Of a stretch of DNA of 64,000 bases, positions 33,709 to 42,048 are shown piece after piece. Every line of letters begins with the position of its first letter. The stretch's first letter is position 1. Under the pieces are notes generated by a model. It was not told the origin of the DNA, made no database searches, and was given only the letters and a program-made list of their open reading frames with translations. Both the position numbers and the translations under genes were made by a program. The stretch is from Candidatus Thiodiazotropha sp. (ex Epidulcina cf. delphinae) (GTDB taxonomy: Bacteria; Pseudomonadota; Gammaproteobacteria; Chromatiales; Chromatiaceae). The stretch spans positions 1-64,000 of the forward strand of contig JAHXHS010000030.1 in NCBI GenBank assembly GCA_025656455.1, given 5' to 3'.

Positions 33709-35427
33709 GTGGAACTCAGCGGTGGCGATATCATCGTTCAATGTTTGAAGGACGAGGGTGTGGAGCACGTGTTCGGCTATCCGGGCGGCGCCGTGCTGCA
33801 TATCTATGACGCGATCTTCAAGCAGCAGGACGTAAAGCATATATTGGTTCGCCACGAGCAGGCGGCCGCGCATGCGGCCGACGGGTACGCCCGCGCCACG
33901 GGTAAGCCAGGGGTGGTGCTGGTGACCTCCGGTCCCGGAGCGACCAATGCGGTGACGGGCATCGCCACCGCCTACATGGACTCTATTCCGGTGGTCATAC
34001 TGACCGGCCAGGTGCCGACACCGGTGATCGGCAGTGATGCGTTTCAGGAGGTCGACACCGTCGGCATCACCCGGCCCTGCGTGAAGCACAACTTTCTGGT
34101 CAAGCGTCTGGAGGACCTGGCGCTGACCATCAAGAAGGCCTTTTACATCGCCACTACCGGACGGCCCGGCCCGGTGGTGGTGGATATTCCCAAGGACATC
34201 ACCGATCCCGGGATCAAGATCCCCTACAGCTATCCCGGCAGGGTCAAGATGCGCTCCTATAACCCGGTGGTCAAAGGCCATCTCGGGCAGATCAAGAAGG
34301 CGGTCAAGATCATGATGGAGGCGGAGCGTCCCGTCTTCTATACCGGTGGCGGGGTGGTGCTGGACGATGCCGCCAAGAGCTTGACCGAACTCGTGGACAC
34401 CCTCGAGTTTCCGATTACCCAGACCCTGATGGGGCTGGGCGCCTATCCCGGCAGCGGCAAGCATTTTCTCGGCATGCTGGGCATGCACGGCACCTACGAG
34501 GCGAACATGGCGATGCACGAGACGGATGTGTTGATCGCCGTCGGCGCCCGCTTCGATGACCGGGTCACTGGCCACGTCAAGCAGTTCTGCCCGGATGCGA
34601 CGATCATCCATATCGATATCGACCCGTCCTCCATTTCCAAGAATGTGCGCGTCGACGTGCCGATCGTCGGTCCGGTCAGACAGGTCCTGAGGGATATGCT
34701 GAAGGTGGTCAACGAGGGTGAGATAAAGCCCAACAAGCAGGCCCTGAAGCAGTGGTGGGAGCAGATCGAGAAATGGCGTTCCATGGATTGCCTGAAGTAC
34801 GACCAAAAAAGCAAGCTCATCAAACCGCAGCACGCTGTCGAGATGCTGCACAAGGTGACCAAGGGGGATGCCTTCGTCACTTCCGACGTGGGGCAGCATC
34901 AAATGTTCGCGGCCCAGTTCTATCGCTTCGACAAGCCGCGCCGCTGGATCAATTCGGGCGGGCTCGGCACGATGGGCTTTGGCTTGCCGGCGGCGATGGG
35001 TGTTCAGATGGCCTTCCCGAAAGCGGAAGTGGCGGTGGTTACCGGCGAGTCGAGTATCCAGATGTGTATCCAGGAACTGGCCACCTGTCTGCAATATGAG
35101 TTGCCGATCAAGATCATTCTGCTCAACAACGGCTACATGGGCATGGTGCGTCAGTGGCAGGAGTTCTTCTACGAAAGCCGCTACTCCCAGTCGGGGATGA
35201 GTGTCACCCCGGACTTCGTCAAATTGACCGAGTCCTACGGTCATGTGGGTATGCGTGTCGACAAGTCGAAGGACTTGGAGGGCGCGATGAAGGAGGCCTT
35301 CACCTACAAGGATCGGCTGGTGTTCCTGGATGTGGTGGTTGATCCTACGGAGAACGTCTATCCGATGATAGCGGCGGGCAAGGGGCATCACGAGATGTAT
35401 CTGTCACCAGGGAGCGAGTTGGTCTGA
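33709..35427 (+). CDS. ilvI: Acetolactate synthase, large subunit
   Basis: The enzyme makes acetolactate or acetohydroxybutyrate, the first common step of branched-chain amino acid synthesis. The GTG at 33709 is chosen because GGAGG is 7 bases upstream and the protein then begins MELSGGDIIVQCLKDEGVEH, as in IlvI. It has 572 residues. Visible are FGYPGGAVLHIYDA with the catalytic Glu region RHEQAAAHAADGYAR, and the ThDP site VTGESSIQMCIQELATCLQY...LNNGYMGM. Here GES replaces the usual GDG. The gene overlaps ilvN by one base. Confidence 0.97.
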   Translation: MELSGGDIIVQCLKDEGVEHVFGYPGGAVLHIYDAIFKQQDVKHILVRHEQAAAHAADGYARATGKPGVVLVTSGPGATNAVTGIATAYMDSIPVVILTGQVPTPVIGSDAFQEVDTVGITRPCVKHNFLVKRLEDLALTIKKAFYIATTGRPGPVVVDIPKDITDPGIKIPYSYPGRVKMRSYNPVVKGHLGQIKKAVKIMMEAERPVFYTGGGVVLDDAAKSLTELVDTLEFPITQTLMGLGAYPGSGKHFLGMLGMHGTYEANMAMHETDVLIAVGARFDDRVTGHVKQFCPDATIIHIDIDPSSISKNVRVDVPIVGPVRQVLRDMLKVVNEGEIKPNKQALKQWWEQIEKWRSMDCLKYDQKSKLIKPQHAVEMLHKVTKGDAFVTSDVGQHQMFAAQFYRFDKPRRWINSGGLGTMGFGLPAAMGVQMAFPKAEVAVVTGESSIQMCIQELATCLQYELPIKIILLNNGYMGMVRQWQEFFYESRYSQSGMSVTPDFVKLTESYGHVGMRVDKSKDLEGAMKEAFTYKDRLVFLDVVVDPTENVYPMIAAGKGHHEMYLSPGSELV

Positions 35428-35918
35428 TGAGGCATATCATATCTATTCTGATGGAGAACGAATCCGGTGCGCTTGCCCGGGTGGCCAACCTGTTCACCGC
35501 ACGCGGTTACAACATCGAATCATTGACCGTGGCGCCGACGGAGGACCGGAGCCTGTCACGCATGACCCTGGTGACCAGCGGCAGCGATGAGATCATTGAG
35601 CAGATCACCAAACAACTGAACAAGCTGATCGATGTGGTGAAGCTGGTCGACCTAACCGAGGGCGGCCATCTCGAGCGCGAGATGATGCTGATCAAGCTGC
35701 GCGCCGAACGTACTCAGCGGGAGGAGATCAAGCGTCTGGTCGATATCTTTCGCGGCAAGATTATTGACGTCACCGATACCAGTTACACGGTCGAGTTGAC
35801 GGGCGCGGCGAGTAAGCTGAACGCCTTTATCGAGGCCGTGAACGATGAATTGATCGTCGAGGTGGTGCGCACCGGCCCTTCGGGGATCGGTCGCGGACCG
35901 AAAGGTCTGGGTCTCTGA
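35427..35918 (+). CDS. ilvN: Acetolactate synthase, small regulatory subunit
   Basis: The 163-residue subunit has the N-terminal ACT domain (MRHIISILMENESGALARVA, RGYNIESLTVAPTEDRSLSR) that binds valine and confers feedback inhibition. The C-terminal ALS_ss_C domain includes IFRGKIIDVTDTSYTVELTG and ends VVRTGPSGIGRGPKGLGL. The ATG shares one base with the ilvI stop. The symbol ilvH would be equally apt because the large subunit is IlvI-like. Confidence 0.97.
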   Translation: MRHIISILMENESGALARVANLFTARGYNIESLTVAPTEDRSLSRMTLVTSGSDEIIEQITKQLNKLIDVVKLVDLTEGGHLEREMMLIKLRAERTQREEIKRLVDIFRGKIIDVTDTSYTVELTGAASKLNAFIEAVNDELIVEVVRTGPSGIGRGPKGLGL

Positions 35919-35948
35919 TGACGCCTGTCGCATGCCGGGGTGGTGAGA

Positions 35949-36078
35949 TAGTGTCTGTCCTGAAGCTACAACGATCGTCATTCCGGCGAAGGCCGGAATC
36001 CAGTAGGTTGCCGGGTTAATCGATAGGAAAGATTCTCTCCCGACCAAACAATTCAAAATTCAACATTCAAAATTTTCC
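35949..36078. repeat. Mosaic of repeat fragments between ilvN and ilvC
   Basis: Three repeat types are joined here: a TAGTGTCTGTCCTGAA end (35949), a GTCATTCCGGCGAAGGCCGG hairpin, a TAGGTTGCCGGGTTAAT end (36004) and an AATTCAAAATTCAACATTC piece (36051). The last leads straight into the ilvC ribosome-binding site. None is complete. Despite the insertions ilvC remains in the same direction, so the operon may be kept or ilvC may have gained its own promoter. Confidence 0.55.
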
Positions 36079-36090
36079 GAAGGAACCACC

Positions 36091-37107
36091 ATGGCCATCA
36101 ACGTTTATTACGACAAAGACTGCGACCTCAACATCATCAAGGGCAAGACAGTCTCCATCATCGGTTACGGCTCTCAGGGTCATGCCCATGCCAACAACCT
36201 GCGGGAATCCGGTGTCGATGTCATCGTGGGTCTGCGTGAAGGCTCCCCCTCGGCGATCAAGGCGGGCAACGCCGGTCTAACGGTAGCGCCGATCGAGGAG
36301 GCGGTGAAGGCCGCTGATCTGGTGATGATCCTGGCCCCCGATGAGTTTCAGGCGACACTCTATCGTGAACAGATCGAACCCAACATCAAGGAGTCCGCGG
36401 CGCTGGCCTTTGCCCACGGTTTTGCGATTCACTACAATCAGATCGTGCCCCGTGAAGACTTGGATGTAATTATGATCGCGCCTAAGGCCCCCGGCCATAC
36501 GGTGCGCAACGAATATGTCAAAGGCGGCGGCATTCCCGACCTGGTGGCGGTCTATCAGGACGCCACCGGCGCCGCCATGGATACCGCGCTCTCCTATGCC
36601 TCGGCCATCGGCGGCGGCCGCACCGGCATTATCGAGACCAGCTTCAAGGATGAGACCGAGACCGATCTGTTCGGCGAGCAGGCCGTGCTCTGCGGCGGCG
36701 CCGTGGAACTGGTGAAGGCCGGTTTCGAAACCCTGACCGAAGCGGGTTACGCCCCTGAGATGGCCTACTTCGAGTGTCTGCACGAACTGAAGCTGATCGT
36801 CGACCTGATGTACGAGGGCGGCATCGCCAACATGAACTACTCCATCTCCAACAATGCCGAGTATGGCGAATACGTGACCGGACCGAAGGTGATCAATGAA
36901 GAGAGCCGCCGGGCCATGAAACAGGCGCTGCACGATATCCAGACCGGCGAGTACGCCAAGCAGTTCGTCTCCGAAGGCGCTCTCGGCTATCCGTCGATGA
37001 CAGCCTATCGCCGGCTCAATGCGGCCCATCCCATCGAGCAGGTGGGTGAACGACTGCGCGGCATGATGCCCTGGATCAAGAAGATCGTCGATAAGTCGAA
37101 AAACTGA
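36091..37107 (+). CDS. ilvC: Ketol-acid reductoisomerase
   Basis: IlvC isomerises and reduces acetolactate with NADPH and Mg2+. The 338-residue class I enzyme shows the Rossmann fingerprint GYGSQGHAHANNLRESG, MIAPKAPGHTVRNEY and the metal-binding C-terminal region (FKDETETDLFGEQAVLCGG, ECLHELKLIVDLMYEGG). The ATG follows AAGGAACC. It closes the ilvI-ilvN-ilvC set, with a repeat-filled 172-bp gap upstream. Confidence 0.98.
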   Translation: MAINVYYDKDCDLNIIKGKTVSIIGYGSQGHAHANNLRESGVDVIVGLREGSPSAIKAGNAGLTVAPIEEAVKAADLVMILAPDEFQATLYREQIEPNIKESAALAFAHGFAIHYNQIVPREDLDVIMIAPKAPGHTVRNEYVKGGGIPDLVAVYQDATGAAMDTALSYASAIGGGRTGIIETSFKDETETDLFGEQAVLCGGAVELVKAGFETLTEAGYAPEMAYFECLHELKLIVDLMYEGGIANMNYSISNNAEYGEYVTGPKVINEESRRAMKQALHDIQTGEYAKQFVSEGALGYPSMTAYRRLNAAHPIEQVGERLRGMMPWIKKIVDKSKN

Positions 37108-37137
37108 GCACCGGAAACTCCCGCCCTTTGACGCATG

Positions 37138-37158
37138 TACTAACCCTTCGGGTTAGTA
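37138..37158 (+). terminator. Hairpin after ilvC
   Basis: TACTAACCC-TTC-GGGTTAGTA forms a stable 9-bp stem 30 bp after the ilvC stop. No T-run follows, so it is at best a weak intrinsic terminator or an RNA-stabilising hairpin. Confidence 0.4.
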
Positions 37159-37278
37159 ACTGCTACTGATGATGAATTTGTTGAAGAGCGCATCACTATT
37201 CTGGAGTCTGCCGATTAAGCTGTCTGACTGCATGCTGGAATGAAGATTAAATCCGATTAACAGTGAGCTGAAAACGAC

Positions 37279-37974
37279 GTGATCGGTAAACACACTATCG
37301 TCCTGGTGGAAGACGATCTGGAACTCAACCAGATGATGTCGGGTTTTTTGCGTGAGGAAGGGTATCTGGTTACATCGGTTTTCAACGGCAATGACGCAGT
37401 CGATATGATCATTGCGGAAAATCCTGATCTTGTGATCCTGGACCTGATGTTACCTGGGATTGACGGTATTGAAATATGCCGGCGCATCCGTACGGAATTT
37501 ATCAACCCGATAGTCATGCTGACGGCAAAGGATGACGACCTGGTTGAAGTGGCGTCACTCCAGCAGGGCGTGGATAATTATCTGAACAAACCGATCAGGC
37601 CCCATGTACTGCTGGCGCATGTCCAGGCGGCGTTACGGCGAAGCTCGATATCCGCTAAGCCGGAAAACCCTTCACACCTGGTGGTGCAGGATATCACCCT
37701 GGACCGTGAATCCCTGTGTGTGACACTCAGAGAGGCGTTGCTCGATCTGACCTCGGGTGAGTTCGAACTGCTGGCGGTGCTGATGGAGAATGCCGGTGTG
37801 CCGGTCAGTCGGGACATGCTGTACAAGCTCACCAGGGGCATCGAATACGACGGTCTGGACCGCTCCATGGATTTACGCATCTCAACCTTGCGCAGGAAAC
37901 TGAATGATGAAAATCCGCCCTATCGCTATATTAAAACGGTCCGTGGTAAGGGTTATCTGATGTCGAAAAGATAG
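37279..37974 (+). CDS. OmpR-family response regulator (RstA-like)
   Basis: The 231-residue protein has a receiver domain (VLVEDDLELNQMM, phosphoacceptor Asp55 in VILDLMLPG, MLTAKDDD, Lys in NYLNKPIRP). A winged-helix output domain (about 135-231) contains LDLTSGEFELLAVLMENAGV and ends YIKTVRGKGYLMSKR. The start is a GTG at 37279. The partner kinase gene follows at 38117 after a 142-bp gap. The nearest named pair is RstA/RstB; the target genes are not known here. Confidence 0.9.
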   Translation: MIGKHTIVLVEDDLELNQMMSGFLREEGYLVTSVFNGNDAVDMIIAENPDLVILDLMLPGIDGIEICRRIRTEFINPIVMLTAKDDDLVEVASLQQGVDNYLNKPIRPHVLLAHVQAALRRSSISAKPENPSHLVVQDITLDRESLCVTLREALLDLTSGEFELLAVLMENAGVPVSRDMLYKLTRGIEYDGLDRSMDLRISTLRRKLNDENPPYRYIKTVRGKGYLMSKR

Positions 37975-38116
37975 TCTGCCCTCCGGTATGGGTTCAGTGG
38001 ATTACATTCACCAGTGCATACAGACGCTTACAAAAGCATGACAGACAGGGACTGTTCTGTTTGCCTGTCCGGGCGCATACTTACAGGATGTTAGGACTGT
38101 CGATACCGGACCGGCC

Positions 38117-39424
38117 ATGAGCTTGTTTTTTCTCAAAAACTATCTTGCCGTTATTATCTTTTCCGTGGCGGTGTTTTTTCTCACCGTGTTCGTGATCTTT
38201 GATTCGGTATTGCTGAAAAGCGACTGGAAAGACTTCAAGCAGGAACTGGTTGTGGATCATCAACTGCTCATGCTCAGGTTGGATCAGACACCGCAAGATC
38301 AATGGGAGCTGGCCGTTGCCGATTATCAGCCTGTGTTCGGCATGGTGCCGGAATTGGTTGAACAAGAATCACTTGATTCAGTCGAGCGCCTGGCGCTTGC
38401 AGGGGAGGGACCAAGGCGATACCTGAGTGATTTCTCGCTGGATATCTGGTATGGCCTGTTCACCTTGCCGGACAGCGAAAGAGTTCTGAAAATCTCGGAG
38501 GATGGCTCCCCACTGAATGATATTACGGCAGACAATGTTATCTGGCTGATCCTGCCGATACTGCTTATTTCATTGTCTCAGGCGTTCGGCACAATCCTGA
38601 TTATTCGTTCCATATCGAAACCTGTCAGGGAGTTGTCGGAAACCGCGCTTTTATTCGGCAAGGGGGGATTTAGCGCCAGGATGGACAAGCCCAGACCGCC
38701 GGTAGAGCTGTTGGCGCAGAGCTTTAATACCATGGCGGCCCAGCTTGAAGACAAGATCCGTGAACAGCAGCTGATGATCGGCGCTATTCCGCATGAATTG
38801 CGAACGCCCCTGAGCCGTATCCGTTTCGCCCTGGACCTGTCACGCGGTAAGCAGTCATTTGAGGCGCTGCAGCGGCAGATCGAACAAATCGATGCCTATG
38901 TGGACGACCTGGACTGTGCGGTGGAGGATGTGTTGGAGCTGACGCGCCTGCAAAGCGGTAAGGCATCGGTCAGTGATGAGATCGATGTAGGCAAAATCGC
39001 AAATTCCGTTGCTGACAGCTATATGGATGCCGGTATTGCGATCGATGTTGGCTGTCAGGGTGAATCGGCAGCTTACGGCAATGAAGGCCTGATACGAAGA
39101 GCCATGCACAACCTGATGCAGAATGCGGTACGTTTCACTGAGACAAGGATTACTATCCGTGTATTGATGGAAAATGACGATATCGTGATACAGGTGGAGG
39201 ATGATGGGGTGGGTATTCCGGCTGACAAACTGGAAGATGTGTTCCTGGTGTTTTCCCGGATAGACAAAAGCAGGAGTCGGGAAACAGGCGGCATTGGATT
39301 GGGGCTGGCTTTTGTGCAATTGATTATGCGGCAGCACAAGGGTGTGGCGGTAGCCAGGAATATCGAGTTAGGTGGTTTATGTGTTGAATTGCGCTGGCCA
39401 GGTGTAAACAGAAAAGAGTCATAG
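38117..39424 (+). CDS. Sensor histidine kinase (RstB-like)
   Basis: The 435-residue membrane kinase has a first helix at about 8-32 (LAVIIFSVAVFFLTVFVIFD), a periplasmic sensor of about 110 residues and a second helix near 140-162. A HAMP region leads to the phosphoacceptor His226 in GAIPHELRTPLSRIRF and then the ATP-binding domain (MQNAVRFTETRI, VEDDGVGIPADKLEDVF, GGIGLGLAFV). It pairs with the regulator at 37279. The two downstream lipoprotein genes are in the same direction and could be part of its regulon (inference). Confidence 0.9.
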   Translation: MSLFFLKNYLAVIIFSVAVFFLTVFVIFDSVLLKSDWKDFKQELVVDHQLLMLRLDQTPQDQWELAVADYQPVFGMVPELVEQESLDSVERLALAGEGPRRYLSDFSLDIWYGLFTLPDSERVLKISEDGSPLNDITADNVIWLILPILLISLSQAFGTILIIRSISKPVRELSETALLFGKGGFSARMDKPRPPVELLAQSFNTMAAQLEDKIREQQLMIGAIPHELRTPLSRIRFALDLSRGKQSFEALQRQIEQIDAYVDDLDCAVEDVLELTRLQSGKASVSDEIDVGKIANSVADSYMDAGIAIDVGCQGESAAYGNEGLIRRAMHNLMQNAVRFTETRITIRVLMENDDIVIQVEDDGVGIPADKLEDVFLVFSRIDKSRSRETGGIGLGLAFVQLIMRQHKGVAVARNIELGGLCVELRWPGVNRKES

Positions 39425-39600
39425 CCCCAGTCACCTCTCTTCTGACAACCGCCGTTCTGGGGGGTTGTATCCCACTCATCTCATCTCAGAAATTTACCCC
39501 TTACAAATCCTTACATACGCAGACCTTTTTGCGACAGACAAAGAGACACAGGAAAAAGATACTGTCAGCATCGATTTACCAAATGACAGAGGAATAAGCC

Positions 39601-39975
39601 ATGTGTTTTTTTTCAAAAGTTATTGTTTCAGCCTCAGTCGCAGCCCTGTTGAGCGCATGTGGAACGACCGGTAGTCAGTATCGTCCGATCGTGGATGGTG
39701 ACAAACATTCGCACTATGAAGTTGACTTGGTCACCTGTAGCAGTCTCTCCAGGGAGAGAAGATACACCAATGACGATGTCAAATCCGAAGCCTTGCTGGG
39801 TGCTGCGGTAGGCGCCGTGGCGGGCGCTATTGATGATGGCTCGGATGGCGCCCTTGGCGGTGCGATCGTTGGCGGTGTGTTGGGTGGCGGCGGGCGTGCC
39901 TGGGAAACCCGGGAGGAGCGTAAGCGGATTGTTATCGAATGCATGAAGCAGCGTGGCCACCGGGTTGTCGGTTAG
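39601..39975 (+). CDS. Glycine-zipper lipoprotein
   Basis: The 124-residue protein has a lipoprotein signal with lipobox LLSAC (Cys20). A mature part contains a glycine-zipper segment GAAVGAVAGAIDDGSDGALG and GGAIVGGVLGGGG followed by a charged end with a Cys in IVIECMKQRGHRV. Glycine-zipper domains insert in or span the outer membrane. The ATG at 39601 follows AGAGGAATAAGCC. No specific function is known. Confidence 0.75.
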   Translation: MCFFSKVIVSASVAALLSACGTTGSQYRPIVDGDKHSHYEVDLVTCSSLSRERRYTNDDVKSEALLGAAVGAVAGAIDDGSDGALGGAIVGGVLGGGGRAWETREERKRIVIECMKQRGHRVVG

Positions 39976-40001
39976 ATCGCACCACAAACGGAGACACAAT
40001 C

Positions 40002-41045
40002 ATGTACGCGAAAAAAACAGCAATACTTGTATCACTATCCGCATTGATGATGATAGTCGGTTGTAACAGTGACACGGATAATAACAGGGTCCAAGAATTC
40101 GTTTCTCTGGAACAAAAGGCCAATTATGAAAATGGCAGTGTCACGGTTGACGGAGTAAGCATCGCACTCGCCTACACAGGCCAGCTTCTGATCCAGGCAG
40201 ATCCGCAGCAGGAATACCAGGCTTTTGCACTGGCGGCCTTCGGAGAAGATGACCAGTCACCTATCCTTGTTATGTCAACGGAAAATGGTTTCCTTCCTGA
40301 TTTTCAGGAGATTGCCGTTAACCTGCACGATGTTGAAAACGGCTATTATTGTGACCAAATCAGCAGTGAGGAGATGACATCAACAGTTATCAAGGATGCG
40401 GTAGTCTTCTCTGTTGTCGGGCAGAACTGTGCCGGCAGTGGAGAGAATGCCGGATTAACAAAGAATGTTCGCATGAAAATCACCCAATCCATGCTGACTG
40501 CAGGAACAAGCCGTATTGAAATAGTTGATGATAAAGCGTATCTCGATACGGAGTTTCAACTCGATGAGGATCTACGCCTTTCAGGAGGTTTGGGCACCAG
40601 GGCCTACAATCAGGTTTTTGACTTGGTGAAGAACCACCCCGAGGTGACGATAATTGTCGAAGGGAGTATCTCCGGCTCGATTCATGACGACATTAACATG
40701 CAGACCGGTAGGTTGATAAGAAAGTCAGGTTTGTCCACGCACCTGTTAGGCACCAGTGATATCGCATCAGGTGCGGTGGATCTATTTTGTTCAGGCAATC
40801 AACGCACCATGGAGGATGGAGCGGCATTCGGTGTGCATTCCTGGTCTGACGGAGAAGGCATCGAAGCAGGAAGCCTTCCGGTTGACAGCCCACTGCATAA
40901 TGCCCAGATTGCCTATTTCAATGAAATGTTGGGCGAGCCAGTCGGAAAAGACTTCTATTTTTTCACAATCCATGCCGCCCCTGCCGATGATATCTACTAC
41001 ATGAGCAGGTCGGAAATAGAATCATTCGGGATCTTGACGGATTAG
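40002..41045 (+). CDS. Lipoprotein with ClpP-like (COG3904-type) domain
   Basis: The ATG at 40002 (GGAGA 7 bases upstream) gives a lipoprotein signal ending MIVGC. The 347-residue product has an N-terminal region of unknown fold and a C-terminal part like periplasmic proteins of the ClpP/crotonase fold: VEGSISGSIHDDINMQTGRL, TSDIASGAVDLFCSGNQRTM and AAFGVHSWSDG. In that fold the Ser of SDIAS would be the nucleophile and His of GVHSW a candidate base. Activity is not established. It follows the glycine-zipper gene by 26 bp. Confidence 0.6.
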   Translation: MYAKKTAILVSLSALMMIVGCNSDTDNNRVQEFVSLEQKANYENGSVTVDGVSIALAYTGQLLIQADPQQEYQAFALAAFGEDDQSPILVMSTENGFLPDFQEIAVNLHDVENGYYCDQISSEEMTSTVIKDAVVFSVVGQNCAGSGENAGLTKNVRMKITQSMLTAGTSRIEIVDDKAYLDTEFQLDEDLRLSGGLGTRAYNQVFDLVKNHPEVTIIVEGSISGSIHDDINMQTGRLIRKSGLSTHLLGTSDIASGAVDLFCSGNQRTMEDGAAFGVHSWSDGEGIEAGSLPVDSPLHNAQIAYFNEMLGEPVGKDFYFFTIHAAPADDIYYMSRSEIESFGILTD

Positions 41046-42048
41046 GTCGTTATCATATCCAGACCGGTGAGTATGCCAAGCACGCAAAGGGTCCTCGGGC
41101 AATGTCTTCTTGCCGCACCGTGTTAAGGGCCGCGAAAAAATAAATGGCTCTTCTGGAAAATTCGTGGGTAAACTTCCCTGATCCCGTCATTCCGGCGGAT
41201 GCCGGAGAAGTGGTGCATGGATGCACCGTTTACGGACCTAAGGATGGAATCCAGATGCTCCGTGATTATCGACCGTTTGTCATGCAAAAAAAACCTTCTC
41301 ATTAGATTAGCTCCGGATACAAATCTCGCCAGCGTGGGTTCAGCGCCTCAATCGTCCTTTCCTTCCATTTCGTTTGCTGGCTAATAGGTACACGCACGGC
41401 TGTTGTTCCATTCTGCCTCCCTGCCATATTCTCTGGATTCCGCCCCGGATCAAGTCCGAGGTGACCGTTCGCCGGAATGACGTAGTCACACGATATCAAT
41501 GGGTCTGTTATTCAGGCGGCGTCCTGTATTCAGAACTGACCCTCGAAAAAAATGCGCCTAATAAACCCAGCATTATGGATATATTTCAATAGGTTAGTGG
41601 TATTTATCATTCAAGGATACCCACGAATTTATCTAACCATGCAAATAAATTATCCAGTCTCACGCCTCTCTTCAGGCAATCTTCGAACGATTTTCAATCA
41701 CAAAATCCTCGAATTAGTCCTGACATAGCCCCCAGAGGGGGCTTATTCATACGCTATCCCCTTACCCACTTGATCAAGAATCTTTTTCCTAAACAGTTGA
41801 TTGACCTCGGACGGCTTGCCAGTATGCGCCAGCTTATGCTAGCGTCTTCTCTCCACAAGGAGGCCAACGTTTTGTCAGGGAACTGCAATTTCTCGATCCC
41901 TCTGCCGAAGATCTCTACGAAATCCCGGTTGTTCACAGTACTGTCCCGCGATAATAAAGTTGCAGGCATGCGGGGTATCTGTTTGTGTGATTTTGGAATA
42001 GAGAGGGCTTTTCAATAAACAAACAGATAGTGTTTCAAGGAGTTACTG
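41046..42048. repeat. 1-kb intergenic region with degraded GTCATTCCGG repeats
   Basis: Near 41183 CCCGTCATTCCGGCGGATGC and near 41433-41481 GGATTCCGCCCCGGATC ... CGCCGGAATGACG are REP-type fragments like those near 1000 and 35970. AGCCCCCAGAGGGGGCT near 41726 is a hairpin without a T-run. A short open frame at 41804-41953 reads APAYASVFSPQGGQ and ends EIPVVHSTVPR; it looks like the tail of a lost gene but is not assigned. No intact gene is supported in the interval. Confidence 0.4.

Noticed and set aside
33667..35391. A 574-codon open frame on the minus strand opposite ilvI
   Set aside because: It is His/Asp-rich with no recognisable domain and exactly mirrors the codon pattern of the intact ilvI gene, so it is a shadow of a high-GC coding region.
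41754..42018. Overlapping 71- and 82-codon frames upstream of the PqaA-like gene
   Set aside because: They overlap on opposite strands, lack ribosome-binding sites and known motifs; a third frame looks more protein-like but is only a fragment.
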